From positions 1 through 8,132 of the forward strand of contig CAMNFX010000051.1 of NCBI GenBank assembly GCA_946537585.1: a stretch of DNA of 8,132 bases, given 5' to 3'. Below the pieces are notes generated by a model. That model saw only the letters and a program-made list of their open reading frames with translations. It was not told the DNA's origin and did no database searches. The position numbers and the translations under genes were made by a program. Of the stretch, positions 1-6,664 are shown piece after piece. Position 1 is the stretch's first letter. Every line of letters starts with the position of its first letter. This stretch comes from an uncultured Lachnospiraceae bacterium (GTDB lineage Bacteria; Bacillota; Clostridia; Lachnospirales; Lachnospiraceae).

Positions 1-1382
1 AGCACGGTCACGCCCAGATAGAACCAGGTCGCCGGGTTGGAATACCAGGTGGTAAAGAAGGAAAACAGCAGGTAAAAGCAAAACTGCGCCCATAACACAT
101 GCAATACGGGCTGTCCTTCCCCCGACCTTTGTACAATATACTCCAGAACCGCAGCGGCAATGCCAAGCAGGAGCGAAAACAGGATCACTCCCGTAAGGCC
201 GAAGTCATAATAGGCGTCATACAGGATCGTAACGGTCGTCAGCTCCTCCTTCGTCACGTAGAGCGGGAAGGAAACCAGCTCCGGGAAAAGAAATTTCATG
301 CCCGTCAGCGCAAAGAGCGGGAACAGCATGCGGAGTCCGTGCGTATGGGCAGGGAGATCTCTCACAAGGCAGTTGAAGTTGTCGAAGTTATTCGCGATGT
401 AAATATAAGGCTGGGTAAACCAGATCGGCGTCTCCGGATTTTTCATCTCAAAGATCCCGTTGAGGTATTCCACGCTGTGCGCACGTTCCACCGTGATAAA
501 TACATAGAGTGCCAGTACCATCAGAAATCCCGAAATGCCGAGGACCGCAGTCCTCGGATTGATCATCTTTGACGGCCGTATCCCGCTCTTTGAAATGGCA
601 GTGATCACAGCCAGAAGGATCGAGAAGATCAGCTGAAATCTCGAGACCAGCAGCACCGGGATCAGAACGGATACGGCGATGCATATGGAAACATGTAAAA
701 GATCGGACTGCCGGAACCTTCCGTCGCTCATCAGATAGAGCATGCCAAAGGAAGGCACCAGTGCCGACACGACTGTAAAATAGTGGAGCCCGCTGATATG
801 AAAATAGGAATACGCGTGCGGGGTGTCCTCTGTGAAAAGAGGAATATATCCGAGCATCCGGGCCTCAATCAGAAGTGCTGCGACCGATACAAGCGTCAGA
901 ATATCCATGATCAGTAAGAGGCGCTTCCGAAGTCTTCCGTTTCGCTGCCGGTCATTCGTTCCCCCGCCCGATAGAGACCGGCGGTTCAAAACGGTGTTTG
1001 CTGTCGACAGACGTACCGAAGGCCCGTCATTTTCGTTCCCCTGCGTATTGCCGCGCAAAAGATACATGATAATGCTGTAAGCAGTGATAAAAACAAGATA
1101 GGCAAGTCCCAGGCTGATCCAGGTCATCAGCTCCCATTTGACCTGCAGGTTTGAGAGCTTCATACAGGATACGCCGATCCCGCCGAGCCATGAAATCGAA
1201 AAAAGAGCAGCCGGGCATAAACAGGAGCTGCTCCTTTTGAGATTCTCATATGTGATCCATACCGCCGCCGCGATCAGGCACAGGCCGGCGGCGATATAGA
1301 CTTCCGCATTGGACAGAAGGAAGGAAAGCAATAACGCGATGAGACTGACAGGTATTGTTTTGTTCCAGTAAGCGCTCTGCAC
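1..1382 (-). CDS. Wzy-like oligosaccharide repeat unit polymerase (partial, C-terminus off the left edge)
   Basis: An open frame of 460 codons runs without a stop from a GTG start to the window edge. The start has AAAGGA upstream, with an in-frame TGA 15 nt before it, so no earlier start is possible. The protein is strongly hydrophobic with roughly ten or more membrane helices. Between about residues 176 and 203 there is a conserved-looking stretch, LGYIPLF followed by GLHYFTV, typical of the oligosaccharide repeat unit polymerase (Wzy) family. Further family-like motifs are SRFQ near 247, the large extracytoplasmic segment with YIYIANNFDNF near 326-336, and YYDFGLTG near 391-398. Such enzymes polymerise lipid-linked repeat units at the outer face of the membrane. 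A hydrophilic, Arg/Gly/Asn-rich loop (about 110-153) separates the first helices from the core. It follows cdaR by 115 nt without a clear terminator, so cotranscription is possible. No other polysaccharide gene is visible in this window. The family call is fairly sure; the polymer is unknown. Confidence 0.8.
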   Translation of the reverse strand, partial: MQSAYWNKTIPVSLIALLLSFLLSNAEVYIAAGLCLIAAAVWITYENLKRSSSCLCPAALFSISWLGGIGVSCMKLSNLQVKWELMTWISLGLAYLVFITAYSIIMYLLRGNTQGNENDGPSVRLSTANTVLNRRSLSGGGTNDRQRNGRLRKRLLLIMDILTLVSVAALLIEARMLGYIPLFTEDTPHAYSYFHISGLHYFTVVSALVPSFGMLYLMSDGRFRQSDLLHVSICIAVSVLIPVLLVSRFQLIFSILLAVITAISKSGIRPSKMINPRTAVLGISGFLMVLALYVFITVERAHSVEYLNGIFEMKNPETPIWFTQPYIYIANNFDNFNCLVRDLPAHTHGLRMLFPLFALTGMKFLFPELVSFPLYVTKEELTTVTILYDAYYDFGLTGVILFSLLLGIAAAVLEYIVQRSGEGQPVLHVLWAQFCFYLLFSFFTTWYSNPATWFYLGVTV

Positions 1383-1497
1383 CTTGAATTCCTTTCACTG
1401 TACTGTTCAACGCGGCTCATTTGATCAAAAAAAGTCAAAAGAACTTAAGACAAAACTGTATGCGATCGACCCGTACACCCTGCCGGGATCTTCAGGC

Positions 1498-2880
1498 TCA
1501 GCCTGCCGGACTGACCACATGATAAGTATCATCTCCGGGTGAAGGTCCGTCCTGGCTGCCGGGTTCGACAGCTTCCGGCTCAGATGGTCCCGGCTCCGGG
1601 CTCTCATGTGAAGACGGATGCGGCTGCTCCGAACCCGGATCATCCGGCACAGGCCCTGCGGGCTCTGTAGAGATCTCCGGTCCGCTGTAGACTGCATGCG
1701 ATGTTGGCTCCTCCCCGGTTTCCGTCTCCGGCTCCGGGCTTTCGTGAATGGTATGCTCTGTGCTTTCTTCCGTTTCGTGCTGTCCGGGTTCATTTTCCGA
1801 ATGCGCGGCTGAAGTTTCCTCCGGCGCTGCGGCTGTCGTTTCCGCGGCCGTGGGATTCGTTGCCGGAGGCGTCTGGATCGTAGGCTGCGGAAGTCCTGCC
1901 GCTCCCGGGATCACATCGGTCTGGCGCGCGATCCTCGCCACCACGGAGACGTCAGACTGGGATACCATATAAAGGCCTTCGGGCAGGTAATTCTGCATCG
2001 CGACAGAGATCGTGACATTGCTGTTGACGCCGGATATGTCGAGAAGCCCGTCAGGAAGGTAGATCGTATTGTACTGTTCGAGGACTGCGTCTTCTCCGTA
2101 TACCTGGACGAACCTCGGCTCCGTCTCAACACCCGTCAGTGTAAATCCGCGCTCCGGCTGTCCTGTCGTAGGAACATTGATGCTTAAGTTCTTCGTCTTA
2201 TAAACCGGCACAGTATACTGTACATCGCTGCTCAGCGTAATGCTCGGGCTTAAGGGGATCACATTGTCGTTGGCATCAAAAAACTGAATCTTTCCGGTGC
2301 CGTACTGCGTTTCCGACGCCTGGTCGATATCCAGAACGATCCCGACACGGCTGACCTTGCCGATCTCCGACTTCGGTCCGTACAGGCTTACGACAGCCGG
2401 CTCCATCTGCACAGCCCCCGCGATATATCCCTCCGCAGGCTGCCCGTTGACTCTGGCCGATACCGTAAAGTCCTTCTCCTGCATATCCTCGGTGCTGACA
2501 TGAATGACCATCGGGTTCTGGGTCATACCGGAGATCAGATTGGAGATCGAAGGACTCACATCCACATAAACGGGAACCGCGCCCGTGATTGAATAATCGG
2601 TCATATCCACATAGGCGGTAAAGGATGACGGCTGGATCTGGCTTCGGTAATTCGAACGTACCTTGTAGGTCACCCTCACCGTTCTTGAATCAAGCGAAAA
2701 GGCCTTGCCCTTATTCATCAGCTCCTCTCCGTTGTTCACAGAGATCTCCATGGTCACGCTGTCCGTGACCTCGGGGTTGGAAACATTTACGACAACAAGC
2801 CAGAGCAGGAATGCTATGGCTACAGAGATGATCTTTAAGGGAATATTGACACGGAAAATATTGATCAGATGCTTAAGCAT
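1498..2880 (-). CDS. cdaR: CdaR (YbbR-domain) regulator of diadenylate cyclase, with long low-complexity tail
   Basis: The 460-aa protein has a short cytoplasmic N-terminus, one membrane helix at about 14-32, then an extracytoplasmic region of about three YbbR-like beta-rich domains (roughly 38-128, 136-225 and 230-318). CdaR proteins bind the membrane cyclase CdaA and modulate c-di-AMP synthesis. The ATG overlaps the cdaA stop by 8 nt and has GAGG 6 nt upstream, which indicates translational coupling. From about residue 322 to the end the protein changes to a roughly 139-residue tail rich in Pro, Glu, Ser, Thr and Gly, with HESPEP occurring twice (379-384 and 425-430). There is no visible sortase motif, second helix or cell-wall-binding domain. 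The tail resembles a disordered spacer passing into or through the cell wall. Family assignment is strong from domain layout and from the neighbouring cyclase; the tail's role is unknown. Confidence 0.92.
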   Translation of the reverse strand: MLKHLINIFRVNIPLKIISVAIAFLLWLVVVNVSNPEVTDSVTMEISVNNGEELMNKGKAFSLDSRTVRVTYKVRSNYRSQIQPSSFTAYVDMTDYSITGAVPVYVDVSPSISNLISGMTQNPMVIHVSTEDMQEKDFTVSARVNGQPAEGYIAGAVQMEPAVVSLYGPKSEIGKVSRVGIVLDIDQASETQYGTGKIQFFDANDNVIPLSPSITLSSDVQYTVPVYKTKNLSINVPTTGQPERGFTLTGVETEPRFVQVYGEDAVLEQYNTIYLPDGLLDISGVNSNVTISVAMQNYLPEGLYMVSQSDVSVVARIARQTDVIPGAAGLPQPTIQTPPATNPTAAETTAAAPEETSAAHSENEPGQHETEESTEHTIHESPEPETETGEEPTSHAVYSGPEISTEPAGPVPDDPGSEQPHPSSHESPEPGPSEPEAVEPGSQDGPSPGDDTYHVVSPAG

Positions 2881-3736
2881 TGGCAGCCTCTTTTCCCCGG
2901 CTTCTGCCGAAAAACTTCATCTCGGCCTTGTTGATCCGGTTAATGAGTACCTTCTCCAGCGCGCCTTCATCCGGAAGCCTGGTCAGCTGTCCGCGATAGG
3001 CGATGCTGACGCCGCCGGTCTCCTCGGAGACCACAATGGTAAGACTGTCCGTCACCTCTGAGATGCCGAGCGCAGCCCTGTGGCGTGTGCCGAGATCCTT
3101 GCTGATGGACATGTTGTCAGAAAGCGGCAGATAGCAGGTAGCCGCCACAACGATATCTCCGCGCATGACGACGGCGCCGTCATGTAAGGGAGTGTTCTTC
3201 TCGAAAATATTGATCAGAAGGCCGGAGCTCACCTCTCCGTTGATGGTGATGCCGGTCTTGATGAACTCTTCGAGAGACTCTGTCTGTTCGATCACGATCA
3301 GGGCTCCGGTCTTTACCTTCGACATCTCATAGACCGCATGCGCGATCTGAGACGCGGCCTCCTTGCTCATGGTCCGGTCAGCGTCGCCGCGTCCTCCGAT
3401 GGCGGAGCTCAGACTGCTGAAGACCGACTGGCTGCCGAGCTGCTCCAAGGCCTTCCGAAGCTCCGGCTGGAAGATGATGACCAGCGCCGTCACCGCGATG
3501 TAGGAAATGCGCTCAAGGATCCACAGGATCGTGGTCAGATGGAAAATGGCTGATACCAGAGTAAAGCCGAGGATCACGAGAATGCCCTTCAGAAGCGTCC
3601 ACGCCCTCGTATTCTTGATCCAGAGCAGGATCTCATAGACAATAATGGATATGATAATGACCTCCACGAAATTCGTGAAGGAAAACTTCGGAAGCAGTGA
3701 TATCCAGCTTTGAAAATTATCGAATATGTTTGTCAA
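2873..3736 (-). CDS. cdaA: Membrane diadenylate cyclase CdaA (c-di-AMP synthase)
   Basis: This 287-aa enzyme condenses two ATP into cyclic di-AMP, a second messenger controlling potassium and osmolyte balance and cell-wall homeostasis. Three N-terminal membrane helices (about 22-40, 48-66, 69-90) are followed by FQPELRKALEQLG (89-101) and a cytoplasmic DAC domain. Catalytic motifs are intact: LHDGAVV (184-190, containing the DGA motif) and GTRHRAALG (216-224, containing the RHR motif). Length and layout match the CdaA/DacA family. The start is TTG with CGGAG placed 6 nt upstream; the sequence from there begins MTNIFDNFQSW, a normal CdaA N-terminus. It lies 38 nt after the 303-aa membrane protein and overlaps cdaR by 8 nt. 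In Bacilli the usual order is cdaA-cdaR-glmM; here glmM is not next, and a Wzy-like gene follows cdaR instead. Confidence 0.96.
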   Translation of the reverse strand: MTNIFDNFQSWISLLPKFSFTNFVEVIIISIIVYEILLWIKNTRAWTLLKGILVILGFTLVSAIFHLTTILWILERISYIAVTALVIIFQPELRKALEQLGSQSVFSSLSSAIGGRGDADRTMSKEAASQIAHAVYEMSKVKTGALIVIEQTESLEEFIKTGITINGEVSSGLLINIFEKNTPLHDGAVVMRGDIVVAATCYLPLSDNMSISKDLGTRHRAALGISEVTDSLTIVVSEETGGVSIAYRGQLTRLPDEGALEKVLINRINKAEMKFFGRSRGKEAANA

Positions 3737-3774
3737 TTTTGACTCCGGGTTCTATGCAGATTTGCTGATTGCAG

Positions 3775-4686
3775 TTATTCTCTTCTCTCGTCCTCGTCAT
3801 AGGGATTCACCTTCGGAACCGCCTTTACGAAGTAATAATAATCGTCATCTTCAAATCGAAGATGCTCCGTCCCCTTGTAATCGACGCAGTAAAAAATATA
3901 TTCGTAGAAAAATGCAAGCAGGGACGAGATCACCAGTCCGACGAGCTCGCCGCCGATGGCGCCGTTATCGTACTGGGCTCCGCCGATGAAGATCACGACC
4001 GCAAGAACGATGGTGCCCGCTGTGACCGCGATCGTCCATGCGTGATCCATGCTGCTGTGACTGATGATGGATACGGTCACGATGCAGAGCACAAAGGCAA
4101 GCATGATCACGTACATGTACTCATTCTTAAGAACCGATTCGCTGATCCCGATGAAGCTCTCCACAATGTCCGCCGACCGTCCGGCGTCAAGCATCAGCTC
4201 CGCATGCTGCGAGAAATACTTCAGGATGAACCAGATCAGAACGCCAAGGACTGCAGGGACCGAGGAAGCGATCCCGGCGGACATGCCGAGGATCAGCGGC
4301 ACAAGGTATGGGATCTTAAAGAAGAATGCCAGCGGGACCAGCGCCATGATGATGCCCGTCCCCGGATGAAATCCGTAATAGAGGACAAAGATCATCATCA
4401 GCACGATCAGGGCAAACAGCGTCATCGGGTACGAGACCTCGAACATGTTGCCGAGAACGAACAGGCCGCAGATAAAGGTAATAAAGCCAAAGGGGAAAAA
4501 CGCGCACAAAAGAGCCGATGCGCCGATCACCACTCCCCTCCCGAGCATGGGACTGTAACCGATCTTTCCCTGCAGCAGAAACAGCATAAGAAACGCCAGT
4601 ACGAATTTCAGTACCGGACGCAGAAATATATTATAGTTCGCATATATCTTTCGCAGGGAATCCCGGATAATCAGTAAGCTACGCAA
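3775..4686 (-). CDS. Conserved-looking polytopic membrane protein upstream of cdaA, function unknown
   Basis: I do not recognise a characterised family. The protein has about eight to nine membrane helices, the first after a basic amphipathic start (IRDSLRKIYANYNIF) and the last ending near 268. It finishes in a cytoplasmic acidic and aromatic tail, FEDDDYYYFVKAVPKV (278-293) followed by DEDERRE. A soluble segment of about 30 residues (158-188) divides the two membrane halves. The start is set at TTG because AGGAG lies 9 nt upstream and hydrophobic protein begins directly after it. An in-frame ATG at 4752 would add 22 hydrophilic residues but has only a weak GAAGAG signal, so 325 aa is the alternative. 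The gene sits 38 nt before cdaA and is very likely cotranscribed with it. I infer a role near c-di-AMP synthesis or the envelope from context alone. Nothing in it resembles an ATP-binding or enzymatic domain. Confidence 0.85.
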   Translation of the reverse strand: MRSLLIIRDSLRKIYANYNIFLRPVLKFVLAFLMLFLLQGKIGYSPMLGRGVVIGASALLCAFFPFGFITFICGLFVLGNMFEVSYPMTLFALIVLMMIFVLYYGFHPGTGIIMALVPLAFFFKIPYLVPLILGMSAGIASSVPAVLGVLIWFILKYFSQHAELMLDAGRSADIVESFIGISESVLKNEYMYVIMLAFVLCIVTVSIISHSSMDHAWTIAVTAGTIVLAVVIFIGGAQYDNGAIGGELVGLVISSLLAFFYEYIFYCVDYKGTEHLRFEDDDYYYFVKAVPKVNPYDEDERRE

Positions 4687-4822
4687 GATGAAAGTCTCCT
4701 GTTTTCGCAGCTGTGCGGCATCCTTCCGTTCCTGTATATGAAAAGCATGCATACATGCTCTTCACAGGGAAAAAGGCGTCCTTCCGCTTTGCAGTGCTTT
4801 TTTAATGTATTTGCTTCTGCGC

Positions 4823-5215
4823 TTATTCCTGGTAGCGGAACTTTCGCGCCAGCCGCTTTAATTTGGTCGCATAAAGCAGCATGCCCTTTCTGGCCGCCTT
4901 ATACCTTGCCGCGCAGACAAGCCAGGTGATCACAAGATAAGCCCCGAGGCCTGCGGCATACAGGTAGCCGAGCCGTTTCAGCGTCTCTCCGATGCCCTCA
5001 AGGTTGATGTTGTAAAACAGCGTATCGGCGCGGAATACAACATAAAGGCCGAAAAGCGCAAGAAATACAAGCGTATACCGGACCATCGCAAGCAGCATAT
5101 GCCACATGATATAGTCCGACCGATAGTAATTATTGATCTTAAAAACATCGCGCTCATTTCTCTTCTCGTAGATCGCGAGGTCAGTCATGAGGCGGATCTT
5201 TTCCTTGTTGATCAC
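4823..5215 (-). CDS. Small two-helix membrane protein, function unknown
   Basis: The 130-aa product starts with a charged cytoplasmic-type region (KEKIRLMTDLAIYEKRNERD). A segment with NNYYRSDYI (28-36) follows, then two membrane helices (about 40-61 and 85-103) and a strongly basic C-terminus (Arg/Lys-rich, 104-127). The GTG start has a perfect AGGAG with 7-nt spacing. A longer frame from GTG at 5263 would add 16 polar residues but lacks a ribosome binding site. The gene is first in the left cluster and lies about 136 nt before the TTG start of the 303-aa membrane gene, without a convincing terminator between them. I do not recognise a named family. The look of the conserved N-terminus and its position suggest a membrane partner of the following gene, which is inference only. 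Confidence 0.82.
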   Translation of the reverse strand: MINKEKIRLMTDLAIYEKRNERDVFKINNYYRSDYIMWHMLLAMVRYTLVFLALFGLYVVFRADTLFYNINLEGIGETLKRLGYLYAAGLGAYLVITWLVCAARYKAARKGMLLYATKLKRLARKFRYQE

Positions 5216-5295
5216 CTTGCCGCTCCTGTATTTCTTCTCGTTCTGTTCAGCGCCCGGTCTCACAGCACAGCTTCGGCATACATGAAATGGCCGTC

Positions 5296-5325
5296 AGCAT
5301 TGCCGGTTGCATACCGCCGTGTCAA
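5296..5325 (-). promoter_or_regulatory. Weak candidate promoter for the cdaA gene cluster
   Basis: On the minus strand a perfect TTGACA (5325-5320) is followed after 18 nt by AATGCT (5301-5296), which matches the -10 consensus at only three of six bases. Transcription would begin near 5289, leaving a leader of about 75 nt to the GTG at 5215. A second option is TATGAT (5432-5427), directly after the terminator T-run, which is a good -10 but lacks a recognisable -35. A promoter is expected somewhere in this gap because a strong terminator lies just upstream. Confidence 0.3.
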
Positions 5326-5365
5326 AAGTTTTGCTCTTGAACAGCTGCAATCATTTCAGCATGTC

Positions 5366-5419
5366 GATAAAGCCCTGCGGATGCTTTGCAGTGAAATACG
5401 CATTACTGCGGGCTTTATC
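5366..5419. repeat. Large inverted repeat in the intergenic region
   Basis: Two perfect 10-bp arms, GATAAAGCCC (5366-5375) and GGGCTTTATC (5410-5419), face each other. An inner 4-bp pair, ATGC (5381-5384) and GCAT (5400-5403), lies within an imperfect continuation. An overlapping pair, GCAGT (5389-5393) and ACTGC (5405-5409), offers an alternative fold. There is no T-run on either side, so this is not a standard intrinsic terminator. It stands between the terminator after the pdxA-like gene and the first gene of the cdaA cluster. It could be an operator for a dimeric regulator, an RNA leader structure or a small repeat element. Confidence 0.6.
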
Positions 5420-5432
5420 AAAGTTTATCATA

Positions 5433-5469
5433 GAAAAAAACAAGAAACAAGGCGCAAACCTTGTTTCTT
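5433..5469 (-). terminator. Intrinsic terminator after the pdxA-like gene
   Basis: On the minus strand an 11-bp perfect stem, AAGAAACAAGG (5469-5459) with CCTTGTTTCTT (5452-5442), closes a 6-nt loop and is followed by G and seven T residues (5440-5434). It begins 32 nt after the stop codon of the pdxA-like gene, so it ends the kinase-dehydrogenase unit and separates it from the cdaA cluster. Confidence 0.92.
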
Positions 5470-5501
5470 TCTGTCGGATTCCTTAAAGTAATGCTTTTGT
5501 A

Positions 5502-6599
5502 TCAGCTGCCCAGTTTGGCCTTGCGCGCCTTGCCGAGAAGGATCGCGTAATCGATGGCATTGGTCAGGCTCAGCGCATTGGCGTGTCCGTTTCCCGCATG
5601 CCCGAAACCGGTGCCGTGATCCACGCTTGCGCGGATGATCGGAAGGCCGAGCGTTACGTTGATACCGGCAACAGCATCCCAGGCCTTCTTCTCGTGGTTA
5701 TAGACAAAGCCCTTGACCTTCAGCGGAATATGTCCCTGATCATGATACATGACAACAACAATATCATACCAGCCTCCGAGTGCCTTGGAGAACACCGTAT
5801 CCGGCGGCGTCGGGGCCTTTTCCGGGATATTGATGCCTTCTGCCATGGCAGCATCGATTGCAGGCTGGATCTCCTCGATCTCTTCCGTGCCGAACATACC
5901 GTTCTCTCCGCAATGCGGATTGAGGCCGGCAACGCCGATCTTCGGATTCTCGATGCCGAGATCCTTCATACCCTCATTGGCAAGACGGATGACCTCAAGG
6001 ACACGGTCCTTCTTTACACGGTCACAGGCCTCCCTTAAGGACACGTGAGTGGATACATGCGCAACCCGCAGATTTTCATGCGCCAGCATCATGGTGTATT
6101 TTTTTGTATTGGTATAATGAGAATAGATCTCTGTATGTCCGGAGAAATGGTGGCCGGCCATATTGATGGCTTCCTTGCTTAAGGCATTGGTGACGGTCGC
6201 GTCGACCTCGTTGGCCATGGCAAGCTCGATGACCTTCTTCACGTACTGGAACGCCGCCTCACCGCCAAGGGCACAGGCGCCGATCTTAAACGGCTTCGGC
6301 TCATCCTGATCCAGGGTATTCGGGATCTGATCCTCCGGCACAATGCCAAGGTCCAGCACGTCGATGGTGCCGAATTCGAACTTCGCATCCGAGACCTTCT
6401 CTATCGGGTTCAGCTTCACATCGATGCCATCAACCTTTTTTGCAACGGCAGCGGCATAGCGCATACTGCTCATGTCGCCCACGATCAGAGGCCGGCAGCG
6501 CTCATAAAGCGCAGGATCGGAAAGCGCCTTGACCGAGATCTCGGGTCCGTTGCCAAAGGGATCGCCCATTGTGATACCAAGGATCGGCAGTGTAGTCAT
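5502..6599 (-). CDS. PdxA-family 4-phospho-(D-threonate/erythronate-type) dehydrogenase
   Basis: The 365-aa protein belongs to the PdxA family of NAD-dependent, metal-dependent dehydrogenases. Visible family motifs are GDPFGNGPE (12-20), GHTE (154-157), GLNPHCGENGMFG (225-237), MYHDQGHIPLKVKGF (284-298) and NVTLGLPIIRASVDHGTG (314-331). The histidines of the metal-site motifs (GHTE, NPH, YHDQG) are all present. Paired with a DUF1537 kinase, it is more likely a PdxA2-type enzyme than the vitamin B6 enzyme. PdxA2 oxidises 4-phospho-D-threonate, which then decarboxylates to dihydroxyacetone phosphate. The ATG is set by AAAGGAG 8 nt upstream; a TTG at 6617 lies inside that signal. The gap to the kinase is 65 nt and a terminator follows. 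Compared with classical PdxA it has about ten extra residues at 299-312 (YNHEKKAW), and GFGHAGNGHANA replaces the usual AFDIAGKGIADP-like segment after HGT. Substrate is therefore not certain. Confidence 0.9.
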   Translation of the reverse strand: MTTLPILGITMGDPFGNGPEISVKALSDPALYERCRPLIVGDMSSMRYAAAVAKKVDGIDVKLNPIEKVSDAKFEFGTIDVLDLGIVPEDQIPNTLDQDEPKPFKIGACALGGEAAFQYVKKVIELAMANEVDATVTNALSKEAINMAGHHFSGHTEIYSHYTNTKKYTMMLAHENLRVAHVSTHVSLREACDRVKKDRVLEVIRLANEGMKDLGIENPKIGVAGLNPHCGENGMFGTEEIEEIQPAIDAAMAEGINIPEKAPTPPDTVFSKALGGWYDIVVVMYHDQGHIPLKVKGFVYNHEKKAWDAVAGINVTLGLPIIRASVDHGTGFGHAGNGHANALSLTNAIDYAILLGKARKAKLGS

Positions 6600-6664
6600 A
6601 TATTGTTCTCCTTTCAAGTTATATACTATGCAAGCGCATTTCAGGATTACTCCGCGCTGCGCGC

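Noticed and set aside
99..572. 157-codon plus-strand open frame opposite the Wzy-like gene
   Set aside because: Charged, with no recognisable domain; the opposite strand encodes a continuous membrane polymerase with family motifs.
1420..1429. TTTGATCAAA palindrome and nearby TTGACT between cdaR and the Wzy-like gene
   Set aside because: A 10-bp AT-rich palindrome is weak evidence, and no -10 element sits at a proper distance from TTGACT; there is also no convincing terminator here.
1425..1793. 122-codon minus-strand frame overlapping the end of cdaR
   Set aside because: It is an Arg/Ser-rich shifted frame of the low-complexity cdaR tail with no ribosome binding site.
3769..4677. 302-codon plus-strand open frame opposite the polytopic membrane gene
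   Set aside because: It is extremely rich in His, Asp, Arg, Gln and Lys, as expected from reading the opposite strand of a hydrophobic gene. The minus-strand frame has clear membrane helices and operon position.
4786..5395. GCTTTGCAGTG occurring in two intergenic places (near 4787 and near 5384)
   Set aside because: An 11-base match is expected several times by chance in a window of this size.
5351..5431. 26-codon minus-strand frame beginning MINFDKARSNAYF in the intergenic region
   Set aside because: It has no ribosome binding site (its upstream sequence is the terminator T-run) and it spans the inverted repeat, so it is probably chance.
5216..5501. c-di-AMP (ydaO-type) riboswitch ahead of the cdaA cluster
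   Set aside because: I looked because of the c-di-AMP context, but the characteristic conserved elements of that riboswitch are not present.
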